A stretch of DNA of 64,000 bases from NCBI RefSeq assembly GCF_000213055.1, contig NZ_CM001165.1, positions 1,550,001 through 1,614,000 on the forward strand, given 5' to 3'. Shown here one piece after another: positions 39,289-48,040 of this stretch. A model generated the notes under the pieces. It saw only the letters and a program-made list of their open reading frames with translations. It was not told where the DNA came from and made no database searches. The position numbers and the translations under genes were made by a program. The first letter of the stretch is position 1; each line of letters starts with the position of its first letter. This DNA is from Streptomyces sp. Tu6071. GTDB lineage: Bacteria > Actinomycetota > Actinomycetes > Streptomycetales > Streptomycetaceae.

Positions 39289-40157
39289 GGCGTGGGGTGG
39301 AGCCTTTCACTTCTGGTGCTGTGGCGGCCTATCGCGCGGGTGCGCGGCCGTCCGGTGAGGGGGTCGGTGTCGACCTCGATACGGATGCCGTAGACCTCGG
39401 TGAGGCGCTCGGAGAGGAGCACCTCCTCGGGGGTGCCGTCGGCGACGACGCGTCCGTCGCGCAGCAGCGCGACGCGGTCCGCGACGGCGGCGGCCTGGTC
39501 GAGGTCGTGCAGGACGACGCCGACGGCGATCGCGTGCTCGTCGGCCAGGTCCCGCATGAGGTCGAGGAGTTCGACCTGGTAGCGCAGGTCGAGGTAGGTG
39601 GTGGGCTCGTCCAGGAGGAGGACGCCGGTCTCCTGGGCGAGGCAGCCGGCGAGCCACACGCGCTGGAGCTGGCCGCCCGAGAGCTGCTCGACGGCGCGCT
39701 CCGCGAGGTCCTCGACGCCCGTCAGGCGCAGCGCGCGCTCGATCGCCGCCGTGCCCTCGGGGTCGGTGCCGCCCCAGCGGCCCTGGTACGGGTAGCGGCC
39801 GAACTCGACGACGTCGCGCACCCGCAGCCCGCCGGGGGTGGGGCGCTGCTGGGTCAGCAGGGCGACGCGGCGCGCGAACTGCTTGGGCGCGAGCGCGAGG
39901 GCGTCGACGCGGTCCGTGCCGTCCTCCTCCAGGTGCACGTCACCGGCGCGGGCGCGCTGGAGGCGGGCGAGGGTGCGCAGGAGGGTCGACTTTCCGCTGC
40001 CGTTGGGTCCCACGAGCGCGGTGACCTCGCCGGGGCGCAGCGACAGGGCGGCGTCGTGGAGGACGTCCGCGCGGTCGTAGGCCACACAGACGCCCGTCGC
40101 GGTGAGGCCGTGGCCACGCGTACGGGGTGCGGTGAGCGCTCGTTCAGCTGATTTCAC
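39285..40157 (-). CDS. Ferric-siderophore ABC transporter ATPase, second uptake system
   Basis: 290 residues, FhuC/FepC type. Walker A GPNGSGKST is near residue 50, signature LSGGQ near 158 and Walker B LLLDEP near 180, followed by the switch His in VVLHDLDQA. GTG start directly behind an iron box and without a clear ribosome site, so a leaderless or very short leader transcript is possible. It is the first gene of the ATPase - binding protein - fused permease operon. Confidence 0.94.
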   Translation of the reverse strand: MKSAERALTAPRTRGHGLTATGVCVAYDRADVLHDAALSLRPGEVTALVGPNGSGKSTLLRTLARLQRARAGDVHLEEDGTDRVDALALAPKQFARRVALLTQQRPTPGGLRVRDVVEFGRYPYQGRWGGTDPEGTAAIERALRLTGVEDLAERAVEQLSGGQLQRVWLAGCLAQETGVLLLDEPTTYLDLRYQVELLDLMRDLADEHAIAVGVVLHDLDQAAAVADRVALLRDGRVVADGTPEEVLLSERLTEVYGIRIEVDTDPLTGRPRTRAIGRHSTRSERLHPTP

Positions 40158-40162
40158 GCCAC

Positions 40163-40181
40163 GAAGGCTAGCCTAACCTTA
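40163..40181. promoter_or_regulatory. Iron box upstream of the second iron-uptake operon
   Basis: gaaggctagcctaacctta matches the iron-box consensus at 17 of 19 positions. It ends six bases before the ATPase GTG on the minus strand, so binding of an Fe2+-loaded repressor would cover the promoter or start. Confidence 0.85.
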
Positions 40182-40366
40182 GGTGGCTGCGGAACCCACC
40201 CCCGGCGCGGAGCGCGCGGGGCACCCCCGCTCCGTACCCCCACAGTCCTCGCAGGTCACGGAGGCGTTACGGGGGTTAGCCCCCGGGCCGCTCACCGGGT
40301 GGCACCCCCTTGGCTCCGGGCGTCAGCAGGCTGCCACCCGGGACCCGGGAGGCGAAGACTCGCCTC

Positions 40367-41449
40367 ATGACGACGACTCCCCTCGCACCCCGCCCGGTGC
40401 CCGCGCCGCGCGGCGCGGGTGACCGGAGCGGCGGCAGCGATTTCGCCCGCCTCGCCCAGCGCATCAGCGCGGCCGGACTGCTCGACCGGCGCCCCGGTTA
40501 CTACACCCTGCGCCTCGGCCTCGTCGCGGCGGCCCTCGCGGGCGGCTGGACGGCCTTCGCGCTGCTCGGCGACTCCTGGTGGCAGCTCGCCGTGGCCGCG
40601 TTCCTCGCGCTCGTCTTCGGCCAGGTCGCCCTGGTCGCACACGACTTGGCGCACCGTCAGGTGTTCCGTACGCGGCGGCCCAGCGAGATCGGCGGGCGGC
40701 TCTTCGGGAATCTCGGCATCGGCATGAGCTACGGCTGGTGGATGAACAAGCACACCCGCCACCACGCCAACCCGAACCACGAGGAGCTGGACCCGGACGT
40801 CGCCCCGGACATCCTCGTGTGGTCGAAGGAGCAGGCGCGGCACAGCAAGGGCATCGCCCGGCTCCTCGGCGGTCACCAGGCGGCGCTGTTCTTCCCGTTG
40901 CTCACGCTGGAGGGCTTCAACCTCCACGTGTCGAGTGTGCGGGCGCTGCGCAAGCCGGAGATGAAGCAGCCGGTCCTCGAAGGGGTGCTGCTCTTCGCGC
41001 ACCTGGCGGGGTACCTCGCGGCGCTCTTCCTGGTCCTCTCGCCCGGCAAGGCCGTCGCCTTCCTCTTCGTGCACCAGGCGCTCTTCGGCGTCTACCTCGG
41101 CTCCACCTTCGCCCCCAACCACAAGGGGATGCCGACGCTGTCCGGGAACGACCGGCCCGACTTCCTGCGCCGGCAGGTCCTCACCTCGCGCAACGTGCGC
41201 GGCGGGCTCGTCACCGACGTCGCCCTCGGCGGCCTCAACTACCAGATCGAGCACCACCTCTTCCCGAGCATGCCGACCCCGCACCTGCGCCGGGCCCAGC
41301 CCCTCGTGCGCGCGTACTGCGCCGAGCTCGGCATCCCGTACCACGAGACGGGGCTGCTGCGCTCGTACAAGGAGGCGCTGACACACCTGCACCGGGTGGG
41401 CGAGCCCCTCAGGCGCGGCGTCGTGACCCCGGCGGCGACCGAGGGCTGA
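40367..41449 (+). CDS. Membrane fatty-acid desaturase
   Basis: 360 residues. The three histidine boxes of the di-iron acyl desaturases are present: HDLAH from residue 92, HTRHH from 129 and QIEHH with histidines near 296. Four hydrophobic stretches flank them. The family introduces a double bond into a membrane lipid acyl chain using O2 and ferredoxin or an electron-transfer partner. The ATG at 40367 is preferred, with GGGAGG upstream at a longish spacing. Its regiochemistry cannot be read from the sequence. The upstream iron box belongs to the divergent operon but lies within 200 bases. Confidence 0.92.
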   Translation: MTTTPLAPRPVPAPRGAGDRSGGSDFARLAQRISAAGLLDRRPGYYTLRLGLVAAALAGGWTAFALLGDSWWQLAVAAFLALVFGQVALVAHDLAHRQVFRTRRPSEIGGRLFGNLGIGMSYGWWMNKHTRHHANPNHEELDPDVAPDILVWSKEQARHSKGIARLLGGHQAALFFPLLTLEGFNLHVSSVRALRKPEMKQPVLEGVLLFAHLAGYLAALFLVLSPGKAVAFLFVHQALFGVYLGSTFAPNHKGMPTLSGNDRPDFLRRQVLTSRNVRGGLVTDVALGGLNYQIEHHLFPSMPTPHLRRAQPLVRAYCAELGIPYHETGLLRSYKEALTHLHRVGEPLRRGVVTPAATEG

Positions 41450-41525
41450 GCGAGAACGGCGCACGAACGGGGCCCGGGGCCCGGAACGGGGACCCGGGTA
41501 CGGGGCGACCCGGACGGGGACCCGG

Positions 41526-41600
41526 GTACGGGGTCGGCGCGGAGTGGCCGGTACGGGGTCGGCGCGGAGTGGCCGGTACGGGGTCGGCGCGGAGTCGTCG
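41526..41600. repeat. 25-bp tandem repeat, 3 copies
   Basis: Units beginning GTACGGGGTCGGCGCGGAGT start at 41526, 41551 and 41576; the first two are identical and the third differs in its last bases. It fills the gap between the convergent desaturase and TetR genes, after two copies of GACCCGGGTACGGGG. Confidence 0.9.
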
Positions 41601-41621
41601 GGTACGGCCCCGGGCGAGCGC

Positions 41622-42338
41622 TCAGGCGCGCTCCGCGAGGGGGTGATCGGGCTCGACGGCGGCCCGCGCGGCACGCTCCAGGAGGCCGGGGTCGCCCCGC
41701 CGCACGTACAGCGCGGGGAGGACGAGGCGCCACCACTCGTACAGGCGCTCGCCGACGATCTGGCCGCGCCACCTCCCCTCCCCCGCGCCCCTGCCGGAGC
41801 CCGCGCCCTCGTGCGCGCCGAGCGGGGCGGTGAGGACGGAGACGCCGTAGAAGGCCCGGACCAGCGCGGGAGCGGTCCGGGCCGGACTCACGCCCGAGCT
41901 GAGCGTGCCGCGCTGGCGGGCGCGGGCGAGCAGCCGGGTGGCGCAGAAGGTCCAGGCCCCGAAGGGGTCGGGGAGCGGGGCGGCGATCGTGGCGCGCTCG
42001 GCCCACAGACGGGCCCCGGCGCGGGCCACCGGGTCGTCGGCGAGACTGCCCGCGACGGCGAAGCTGAGCCCGACCAGGTTCTCCAGGGGGCACACGTCGC
42101 GTGCCGTGTACCTGGACCGCAGGTGGCCCCAGTCGGCGAAGCGGTCCCTGACGACGGCGAGGGCGACGCCCTCCTTGTTCGTGTAGTGGAAGTAGACGGC
42201 TCCGCTGGTCCGGCCGGACCTGGCGCTTATGTCGTTGATGCTCGTCGCGGCGTAGCCGCGCGTGGCGAAGAGGTCGGCCGCCGCTTCCAGCACCTTTCTC
42301 CGGGTCGCCTGCGCCCTTTCCTGCAATGTGCTGTCCAC
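41622..42338 (-). CDS. TetR-family regulator, gamma-butyrolactone-receptor-like (ArpA/ScbR type)
   Basis: 238 residues. N-terminal HTH with SINDISARSGRTSGAVYFHY, then an all-helical ligand domain whose segment ADDPVARAGARLWAER resembles the conserved stretch of ArpA/ScbR receptors. These repressors release DNA on binding gamma-butyrolactones or antibiotics; whether this one binds such a ligand is not visible, and no AfsA-type synthase gene is nearby. GTG start. A perfect 13-base palindrome 14 bases upstream is a possible autoregulatory site. Confidence 0.8.
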   Translation of the reverse strand: MDSTLQERAQATRRKVLEAAADLFATRGYAATSINDISARSGRTSGAVYFHYTNKEGVALAVVRDRFADWGHLRSRYTARDVCPLENLVGLSFAVAGSLADDPVARAGARLWAERATIAAPLPDPFGAWTFCATRLLARARQRGTLSSGVSPARTAPALVRAFYGVSVLTAPLGAHEGAGSGRGAGEGRWRGQIVGERLYEWWRLVLPALYVRRGDPGLLERAARAAVEPDHPLAERA

Positions 42339-42938
42339 CTTCGCTCAACATGGTTGTGACAACCGGGAAATCTAATGCGCCCGCGTACGCCGGGAATACG
42401 AACGGACCGCTCACGCCCGGAAATTGTTTCTTTCTTTCGGGCATGCACGCTTCCGGGTGATTGCGCGCGGCTTCCCGCCCGCTCCCCCGCAGCTTCCCGA
42501 TCACGTCGCCGAGGGGCGCACTCGCGGCCAACTCGACTGCGCGAGAGCGTTGTTGACACCTTTCACGGAATACCCGAAACCCCTTCGCCACTTCCCCCGG
42601 ACGAGCGCTTCGCACACACAACCGCAACTCCGGGCGATTGCGGGGGATTCGCGGGCGGAAATAACGTAGTGCGCATGATGTTTTGCACGAGAGCCGCTTG
42701 AAGCGCGCCCACCCAGCGCGCCCCGCCTCGTCGTCCGTCCGGAAACGCGCCCTCACCGGCACCGGCTCCCCCGGTACCCGGCCCCGCGCCTTCCCCGTCA
42801 TCGCCGCCTGACTCCCCCGCACTCGCGCCTCGCGACCGCCGTGCGGCTCCCCCCGCTCCCGTGCACCCTTTTCCTCCCGCTTTCTCCCTGTTCGCGCGGC
42901 ACCGTCGCGCACCGTCCCCTCCCTGAAAGCGCACCGCC
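42339..42938. other. Long AT-richer intergenic region
   Basis: 600 bases between the divergent TetR and HAD genes with noticeably more A+T than the surroundings around 42360-42700. It contains a palindrome at 42352, a TTGACA-like hexamer near 42552 and an ATAACG-like element near 42660. No open frame has streptomycete codon bias. It may hold promoters or a small RNA; nothing specific is recognised. Confidence 0.5.
42352..42364. promoter_or_regulatory. Perfect palindrome upstream of the TetR regulator
   Basis: GGTTGT-G-ACAACC is a perfect 13-base palindrome 14 bases before the TetR GTG, in the spot expected for an autoregulatory operator. It is shorter than the classical ARE of gamma-butyrolactone receptors. 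Confidence 0.5.
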
Positions 42939-43637
42939 ATGAACGACTTCACGCACCCCCTGCTCTCCTGGACCCCCGAGGCCGCCGTACTCGACTGCGA
43001 CGGCACCCTCGTCGACTCCGAGCGGCACTGGCACGAGGCCAGGATCGCCACGCTCGGCACCCTCGGCCTGCGGCCCTCGCCCGGATTCGCCGCGCGGGCC
43101 CTCGGGCTCCACTACGCCGACTGCGGCCGGCTCATGGCCGAGGAGGCCGGAAAGCCGGAGCTGACCGAGGAACTGACGGCCGAACTCCTGCGCCGCTTCA
43201 CCGCGCTCGCCGCCGCCGACCCCGTCCTCATGCCGGGCGCGGGCGCCTTCGTCCGCGCACTCGCCGAACGGATGCCGCTCGCGGTGGCGAGCAACTGCCC
43301 CAGGGAGGTCGTCGAGACCTCGCTGGGACGGGCCGGGCTGCTCGGCCACTTCCGGCACGTCGTGGTGCCGGACGCGGAGGTACGGGCGAAACCGGAGCCC
43401 GACGTGTACCGGAAGGGCGCGGAACTTCTCGGCGTCGACCCCGACCGCGCCCTCGCCGTCGAGGACACGCTCACCGGTGTGGAGGCGGCGCGGGCCGCGG
43501 GCCTGCGGGTGCTCGGCGTGGGCCCGCGGCCCGCGGAGGCCGAACGGGCGCACCTGTGGGTGCCCGCCCTGGACGCGCCTGTCCTGCTGGCCTGGGTGCG
43601 GGCGCATGTGACGGGGGACCAGGAGTCGCGCTCCTGA
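42939..43637 (+). CDS. HAD-superfamily phosphatase (beta-phosphoglucomutase/phosphatase type)
   Basis: 232 residues. Motif I DCDGTLVDS contains the nucleophile Asp and acid/base Asp; motif II is ASNCP; motif III Lys is in KPEPD; motif IV is EDTLTG. The helical cap lies between motifs I and II. Subfamily members dephosphorylate or isomerise small sugar phosphates; substrate unknown. Convergent with the DhaL gene, with no operon partner on its own strand. Confidence 0.9.
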   Translation: MNDFTHPLLSWTPEAAVLDCDGTLVDSERHWHEARIATLGTLGLRPSPGFAARALGLHYADCGRLMAEEAGKPELTEELTAELLRRFTALAAADPVLMPGAGAFVRALAERMPLAVASNCPREVVETSLGRAGLLGHFRHVVVPDAEVRAKPEPDVYRKGAELLGVDPDRALAVEDTLTGVEAARAAGLRVLGVGPRPAEAERAHLWVPALDAPVLLAWVRAHVTGDQESRS

Positions 43638-43662
43638 GACCCCGCGCCCCGGACCCCGCCCC

Positions 43663-44337
43663 TCAGACGTCGGAAGCGCTCAGGTGGGGAGCCAACTCCC
43701 GCACCTCTCCTCCCGCCGAGGCGAAGAACAGGGCCACGCCCACCGCTCCCGGGTCCGGGACGCCCGTGGCCCTGTCGCCGAGGTAGCTGGAGCGGCCCAT
43801 ACGGGCGCGGAGCCCCGCCGTGCGGTGGACTCCGGCCCAGCCGGCCTCGGCGGCGGCGGCCAGGGCGGAGCCCGGGGTACCGGCGGGGTCGGCGGCGCTG
43901 TCCCTCAGGGACTCCGCCGCCGGGTGGAGGGCGTCGACCAGGGTCTTGTCCCCCGGGGCCGCGCCGCCCACGCGGCGTATCGCCGCGAGGCCCTCGCCGA
44001 CGCCGTCGGCCAGCGCGACGACGGTCCAGCCCCCTTCGCCCACCGCCCCCGCCATCGCCTGGAGGAGCAGCCCGAAGAGCGGGCCGCTCGTCCCGCCGAC
44101 CTCGTCGAGGAACGCCTCGGCGAAGTGTTCCAGCGTGTCCGTGCCGGGGGCGGCGTCGGCACGGCGCAGCGCGGCGCCGACGCCCGCGCTCAGGTTCGTA
44201 CCGAAGTCGCCGTCCCCCACCCGCTGGTCGAGCGCGGTCAGTTCGGCCTCGGTGGCCCGCGCGGAGGCCGCGAAGCGGCGCATCCAGCCGTCCGCGTCCG
44301 GTTCGGGGCCCGTCCATGCCATGGCTCGCTCCGTCAC
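43663..44337 (-). CDS. dhaL: Dihydroxyacetone kinase subunit L (DhaL)
   Basis: 224 residues, standard DhaL length. Nucleotide/Mg-binding segments QRVGDGDFGTNL (with the conserved Asp cluster), GTSGPLFG, GAAPGDKTLVDAL and ARMGRSSYLGDRATGVPDPG are intact. The GTG at 44337 is chosen for GAGGGAG seven bases upstream. It forms an operon with dhaK 46 bases upstream. No dhaM (phosphotransferase donor) gene is adjacent, so the phosphate donor, PTS or ATP, is undetermined. Confidence 0.92.
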   Translation of the reverse strand: MTERAMAWTGPEPDADGWMRRFAASARATEAELTALDQRVGDGDFGTNLSAGVGAALRRADAAPGTDTLEHFAEAFLDEVGGTSGPLFGLLLQAMAGAVGEGGWTVVALADGVGEGLAAIRRVGGAAPGDKTLVDALHPAAESLRDSAADPAGTPGSALAAAAEAGWAGVHRTAGLRARMGRSSYLGDRATGVPDPGAVGVALFFASAGGEVRELAPHLSASDV

Positions 44338-44383
44338 GACACCACTCCCTCTCCTCGTGGCCGCACCACACCCGCGACCCACG

Positions 44384-45382
44384 TCACCACCGCAGCGCCG
44401 CCGTCCGCACCGGGGCGTCCCAGCGGCGCAGCGTCTCCTCGTCGGCGAGCAGGAGGCTCACCGAGAAGCCGCGCATGTCGAGCGCTGTCACGTAGTTGCC
44501 GACGAGGCTGCGCGCCGGGCGCACCCCCTGCGCCTCCAGGTGGCGCGCGACCTCGCCGTAGATCCCGTACAGCTCCAGCGGTGTCACCGCGCCGAGCCCG
44601 TTGACGAGGACGATCGCCTCGCTGCCGGTGCCCGGATCGAGCGCCGCGAGCAGTTCGCCCGTCATCCGCTCGACGAGCGGGGTCAGCTCGCCGCGCGGCA
44701 CGGTGCGGCCCGCGCGCTCGCCGTGGATGCCGACCCCGTACTCCAGCTCGCCGTCCGCCAGTTCGAAGGCGCGCTCACCTGTCGTGGGCGCGGTGTGCGC
44801 GGCCGAGGCGACGGCGAGGGAGCGGCAGCGGGCCGCGAGCCCGGCGCCGACGGCGGCGAGTTCGTCGAGCCCGAGGCCCTCGTCGGCCGCCGCGCCGAGC
44901 ACCTTCTCCACGAGCACCGTGCCGCCGGTGCCGCGCCGTCCCGAGGCGATCTCCTCGGCGTCCGAGGCGAGGTCGTCGTCGATCAGGACGCGCGCGCAGG
45001 CGATGCCGTCGTGGGCGAGGCGTTCGGCGGCGATGCCGAAGTTGATGCGGTCGCCGGTGTAGTTCTTCACGAGGTGCAGGACGCCGTCCGCGCGCGCTCC
45101 GGCGCGCGAGGCCGCGTACACCTGCCGGTTGTGCGGCGAGGCGAAGACCCGCCCCGGTACGGCGACGTCGAGCATCCCCGGCCCCACGAACCCGGCGTGC
45201 AGCGGCTCGTGCCCCGCGCCGCCGCCGGAGAGCAGGCCGACCCTGCGCCCGGGGGCGGTGTCGCGCGCGAGCAGGAAGCCGTGCTCGGGATCGAGCGAGA
45301 GGAGGTCCCCGTGGGCGCGCGCGAAGCCTCGCAGCGCGTCCGGTACGAGGCGGTCGCCGTTGTTCTCGAAGTAGGGGGCCAT
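44384..45382 (-). CDS. dhaK: Dihydroxyacetone kinase subunit K (DhaK)
   Basis: 332 residues. The substrate-binding site motif GGGAGHEPLHAGFVG is near residue 55, and the His that forms a covalent hemiaminal with the keto substrate is in GIHGERAG near 220. The ATG is preceded by GGAGG five bases away. It is upstream of dhaL. Related DhaKL pairs can phosphorylate other short ketoses, so dihydroxyacetone is the default rather than a proven substrate. Confidence 0.93.
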   Translation of the reverse strand: MAPYFENNGDRLVPDALRGFARAHGDLLSLDPEHGFLLARDTAPGRRVGLLSGGGAGHEPLHAGFVGPGMLDVAVPGRVFASPHNRQVYAASRAGARADGVLHLVKNYTGDRINFGIAAERLAHDGIACARVLIDDDLASDAEEIASGRRGTGGTVLVEKVLGAAADEGLGLDELAAVGAGLAARCRSLAVASAAHTAPTTGERAFELADGELEYGVGIHGERAGRTVPRGELTPLVERMTGELLAALDPGTGSEAIVLVNGLGAVTPLELYGIYGEVARHLEAQGVRPARSLVGNYVTALDMRGFSVSLLLADEETLRRWDAPVRTAALRW

Positions 45383-45847
45383 CGGGTCCTCCAGTGTCGA
45401 AAGCCGGCGTTCCGGGTGCTGCTCACCCGTTCGCCTCGCGCCAGGGTTTCCATGCTGCGGCGGGAGGTGAAGATCGGCAACCGGCGCACCACTCGCACGG
45501 ACCGGCGCACGCGACCCTCGTCCAGCGCATCCCCTACCGCGTACGCCCTCGTGCGCACCGCGCGTTCCGCACCCCGCACGCCCCCCGGGGCCCACGAACC
45601 CCCCGCGTCCCCCTCGTGCGCCACATATTCGAACGCACATTCAAACAAACGAACACTTTCAGTCCATATCGAAGCTTTCACGCCACCCCGCCCCTTACCC
45701 ACCGGAATCGCTTGACTGCTCTTCAGTGACCTCCGCATATGGACATAGCCCGCGCACAGGGTCACCACCTGGCATCTCAGGGCAATGCCCCGCCTTCCCG
45801 GCGTCGCCCCCAGGCCCCCGAGGCCCCAGGCCCAAGGACCCTCCGCC
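45383..45847. other. Divergent promoter region of dhaK and the glycosyltransferase
   Basis: 465 bases without a gene. The portion 45600-45720 is AT-richer and contains the CGAAC/CAAAC repeats listed separately. The part next to dhaK (45400-45600) is GC-rich. No iron box or RNA gene is recognised. Confidence 0.6.
45627..45656. promoter_or_regulatory. CGAAC/CAAAC repeat cluster, possible DeoR-type operator
   Basis: ATTCGAACGCACATTCAAAC and the following AAACGAACAC contain repeated C(G/A)AAC units. Clusters of such units resemble operators of DeoR/GlpR-family sugar regulators in actinobacteria; no such regulator gene is in the window. Confidence 0.35.
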
Positions 45848-47938
45848 ATGAAAATCGCCCTGCTGATCCACAACGCCTACGGGATCGGCGGCACCGTCCG
45901 CGCGGTCGCGAACCTCTCCGCCGCGCTCGCCGGGCGCGGCCACTCCGTCGAGGTCGTGAGCGTGCACCGCCCCTCGGACCGCCCCGATCTCGGTTTCGAC
46001 CCGCGCGTGCGGCTGCGCGCCCTCCTCGACATGCGCGAGGGCGCGCGCGGCTACGCGGGCGAGGACCCGCTCACCCAGCGCCCGAACACCGTCTTCCCGG
46101 ACTCGGGCGTCGACTTCGGCCGGCTGCGCTACACCGCGCTGCACGACGCGCGCGTCGCCGCCTGGCTCGACGGCACCGACGCCGACGCGGTCATCGCCAC
46201 CCGCCCCCTCCTCAACGGCTATCTCGCCCGCCACGGCCGCCCCGGGCTCGTCCGCGTCGGCCAGGAACACCTCGCGATGGACGCGCACAGCGAGCAGCTG
46301 CGCACCGACCAGAACGCGACGCTCGACGGGCTCGACGCCTTCGTCACCGTCTCCGAGGCCGACGCCGCGCAGTACCGGGCCGCGCTCCCCGGCGTCCGCG
46401 CCGAGATCCTGTGCGTCCCGAACGCCGTCCCCGCCCCCGCCGTCGCGCCCGCCACGCTCGCCTCGCCCGTGATCGTCGCGGCGGGGCGGCTCGTCGCCGT
46501 CAAGCGCTACGACCGCCTCCTGCGCGCCTTCGCCGCCGCCGCGCCGGCCTTCCCCGAGTGGAGCCTGCGGCTGTACGGGCGCGGCCCCGACAAGGCGCGG
46601 CTGCGCGCCCTCGTCGACGAACTGGGCATCTACGAACGAGCCCGCCTCATGGGCCCGGCCTCGCCCCTGGAGACCGAGTGGGTCAAGGGCTCGATCGCCG
46701 CCGTCTCCTCGGACCGCGAGTCCTTCGGCCTCACCCTCGTCGAGGCGATGCACTGCGGCGTGCCCGTGCTCGCGACCGACTGCCCCTACGGCCCCGGCGA
46801 GATCATCAGCCACCGCGACACCGGGGTCCTCGTCCCGCTCGACGGCGACGAGGACGACCGCGTCGCCGCCTACGCGACCGCGCTGCGCGACCTCATGGGC
46901 GACCCCGGGCTGCGCGCCAAGCTCGGCGCGCGGGGCCGCGAGCGCGCCGCCCGCTACGCGCCCGAGCGGATCGCGCGGGAGTACGAGAACCTGCTGACCC
47001 GCCTCGGCGCGGGCCGGGGCCGCCGCCGCCCGCTCAGCGCCCTCCGCGCGCTCCTGCGCCCCCGCACCCCGGCCGCCTCCGCGGAGCCCGCGCCCGCGAG
47101 GCCCCCGCACGCGGTGGCCCGCGCGCTCCCCGGCGGCGCGCTCTCCTTCGTCCTGGAGCGCGAGGGGCTACCCGAGGGGCCGCTCGACCTGCTCGTCCGC
47201 CTGCGCAAGGACCCGGAACAGCGTTCCGTACGGGTGCCGCTCGACGGCACGGAGGCGGTGCTGCCCGCCGCCGCGCACCCGCTCGCCGAGGGCCGCTGGG
47301 ACTGCTTCGTGGTGCCGCGCGACGCCGACGAGTCCGCCCGCGCCCGGCTGCGCGCGGTCCGCGCCGAACAGGCCGCGCTGCTCGGCGCCGCGCCCCTCGT
47401 GGACGCCGGGGGGCTGCGCACGCGGGTGCCGTACGTGACGAGCGACGGCTTCCTCGCGGTACGGGCCTGGGCGCGGCCCCGGCACGCGGAGGTCACCGGG
47501 GTACGGCTCGGCGCGGCGCACGCCGAGGTCGAGGCGCGGTTCCTGGCCCCGGGCGGGGCCGACCCGGAGGGGGGCGTGGTCAGGGCGCGGGCGCGCGGCT
47601 GCGGGCGGTCCTTCGACGTCCCGGTGAGCGGCGACGGCGCGGGGGACGGCGCCTTCCGCTTCGTGCTCCCGCTGCCGCGCGCGGGGGACGTGCCGCTGAC
47701 GGGCGAGGAGGCCCCGAAGGAGGTGTGGGACCTGGAACTGCGCACCCCGGGACCCGACGGGGCGCCGGTCCCGCTCGGCCGGGTCACGGGCGACGGCACC
47801 GACCGCAAGCGCACCGACCGCTACCCCGGCGTCACGGTCCCGCACCCCGAGCACGGCACCGCGACGGTCCGCCCCTTCTTCACCTCGGCGCACGGCCTCG
47901 CGCTGATCGTGCGGCCCCCGGCGCCGCCGGAGAGCTGA
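45848..47938 (+). CDS. GT4-family glycosyltransferase with a long C-terminal extension
   Basis: 696 residues. Residues 1-380 form a two-Rossmann GT-B enzyme: an N-terminal NAYGIGGTVRAVANL loop, a donor-site ESFGLTLVEAMHCGVPVLA (E-x7-E) and a following PYGPGEII segment. Residues from about 400 form a beta-rich, charged extension of nearly 300 residues that I do not recognise; it has two weakly similar halves. The ATG at 45848 has AAGGA upstream. Divergent from dhaK. Acceptor and donor are unknown; a cell-envelope polymer is likely. Confidence 0.85.
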   Translation: MKIALLIHNAYGIGGTVRAVANLSAALAGRGHSVEVVSVHRPSDRPDLGFDPRVRLRALLDMREGARGYAGEDPLTQRPNTVFPDSGVDFGRLRYTALHDARVAAWLDGTDADAVIATRPLLNGYLARHGRPGLVRVGQEHLAMDAHSEQLRTDQNATLDGLDAFVTVSEADAAQYRAALPGVRAEILCVPNAVPAPAVAPATLASPVIVAAGRLVAVKRYDRLLRAFAAAAPAFPEWSLRLYGRGPDKARLRALVDELGIYERARLMGPASPLETEWVKGSIAAVSSDRESFGLTLVEAMHCGVPVLATDCPYGPGEIISHRDTGVLVPLDGDEDDRVAAYATALRDLMGDPGLRAKLGARGRERAARYAPERIAREYENLLTRLGAGRGRRRPLSALRALLRPRTPAASAEPAPARPPHAVARALPGGALSFVLEREGLPEGPLDLLVRLRKDPEQRSVRVPLDGTEAVLPAAAHPLAEGRWDCFVVPRDADESARARLRAVRAEQAALLGAAPLVDAGGLRTRVPYVTSDGFLAVRAWARPRHAEVTGVRLGAAHAEVEARFLAPGGADPEGGVVRARARGCGRSFDVPVSGDGAGDGAFRFVLPLPRAGDVPLTGEEAPKEVWDLELRTPGPDGAPVPLGRVTGDGTDRKRTDRYPGVTVPHPEHGTATVRPFFTSAHGLALIVRPPAPPES

Positions 47939-48040
47939 GCCGGACGGGTCACCCGGATTGCGGCCCCCGCGCGGCCCGCCAAGCGTGGAGAACAGGCACC
48001 CCCGGAACGGCGGCGCCGCTTCGCGCGAGAGGAGCCCGCG

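Noticed and set aside
42375..42701. A 108-codon open frame in the long intergenic region upstream of the HAD gene
   Set aside because: It lacks third-position GC bias, a ribosome site and any recognisable family.
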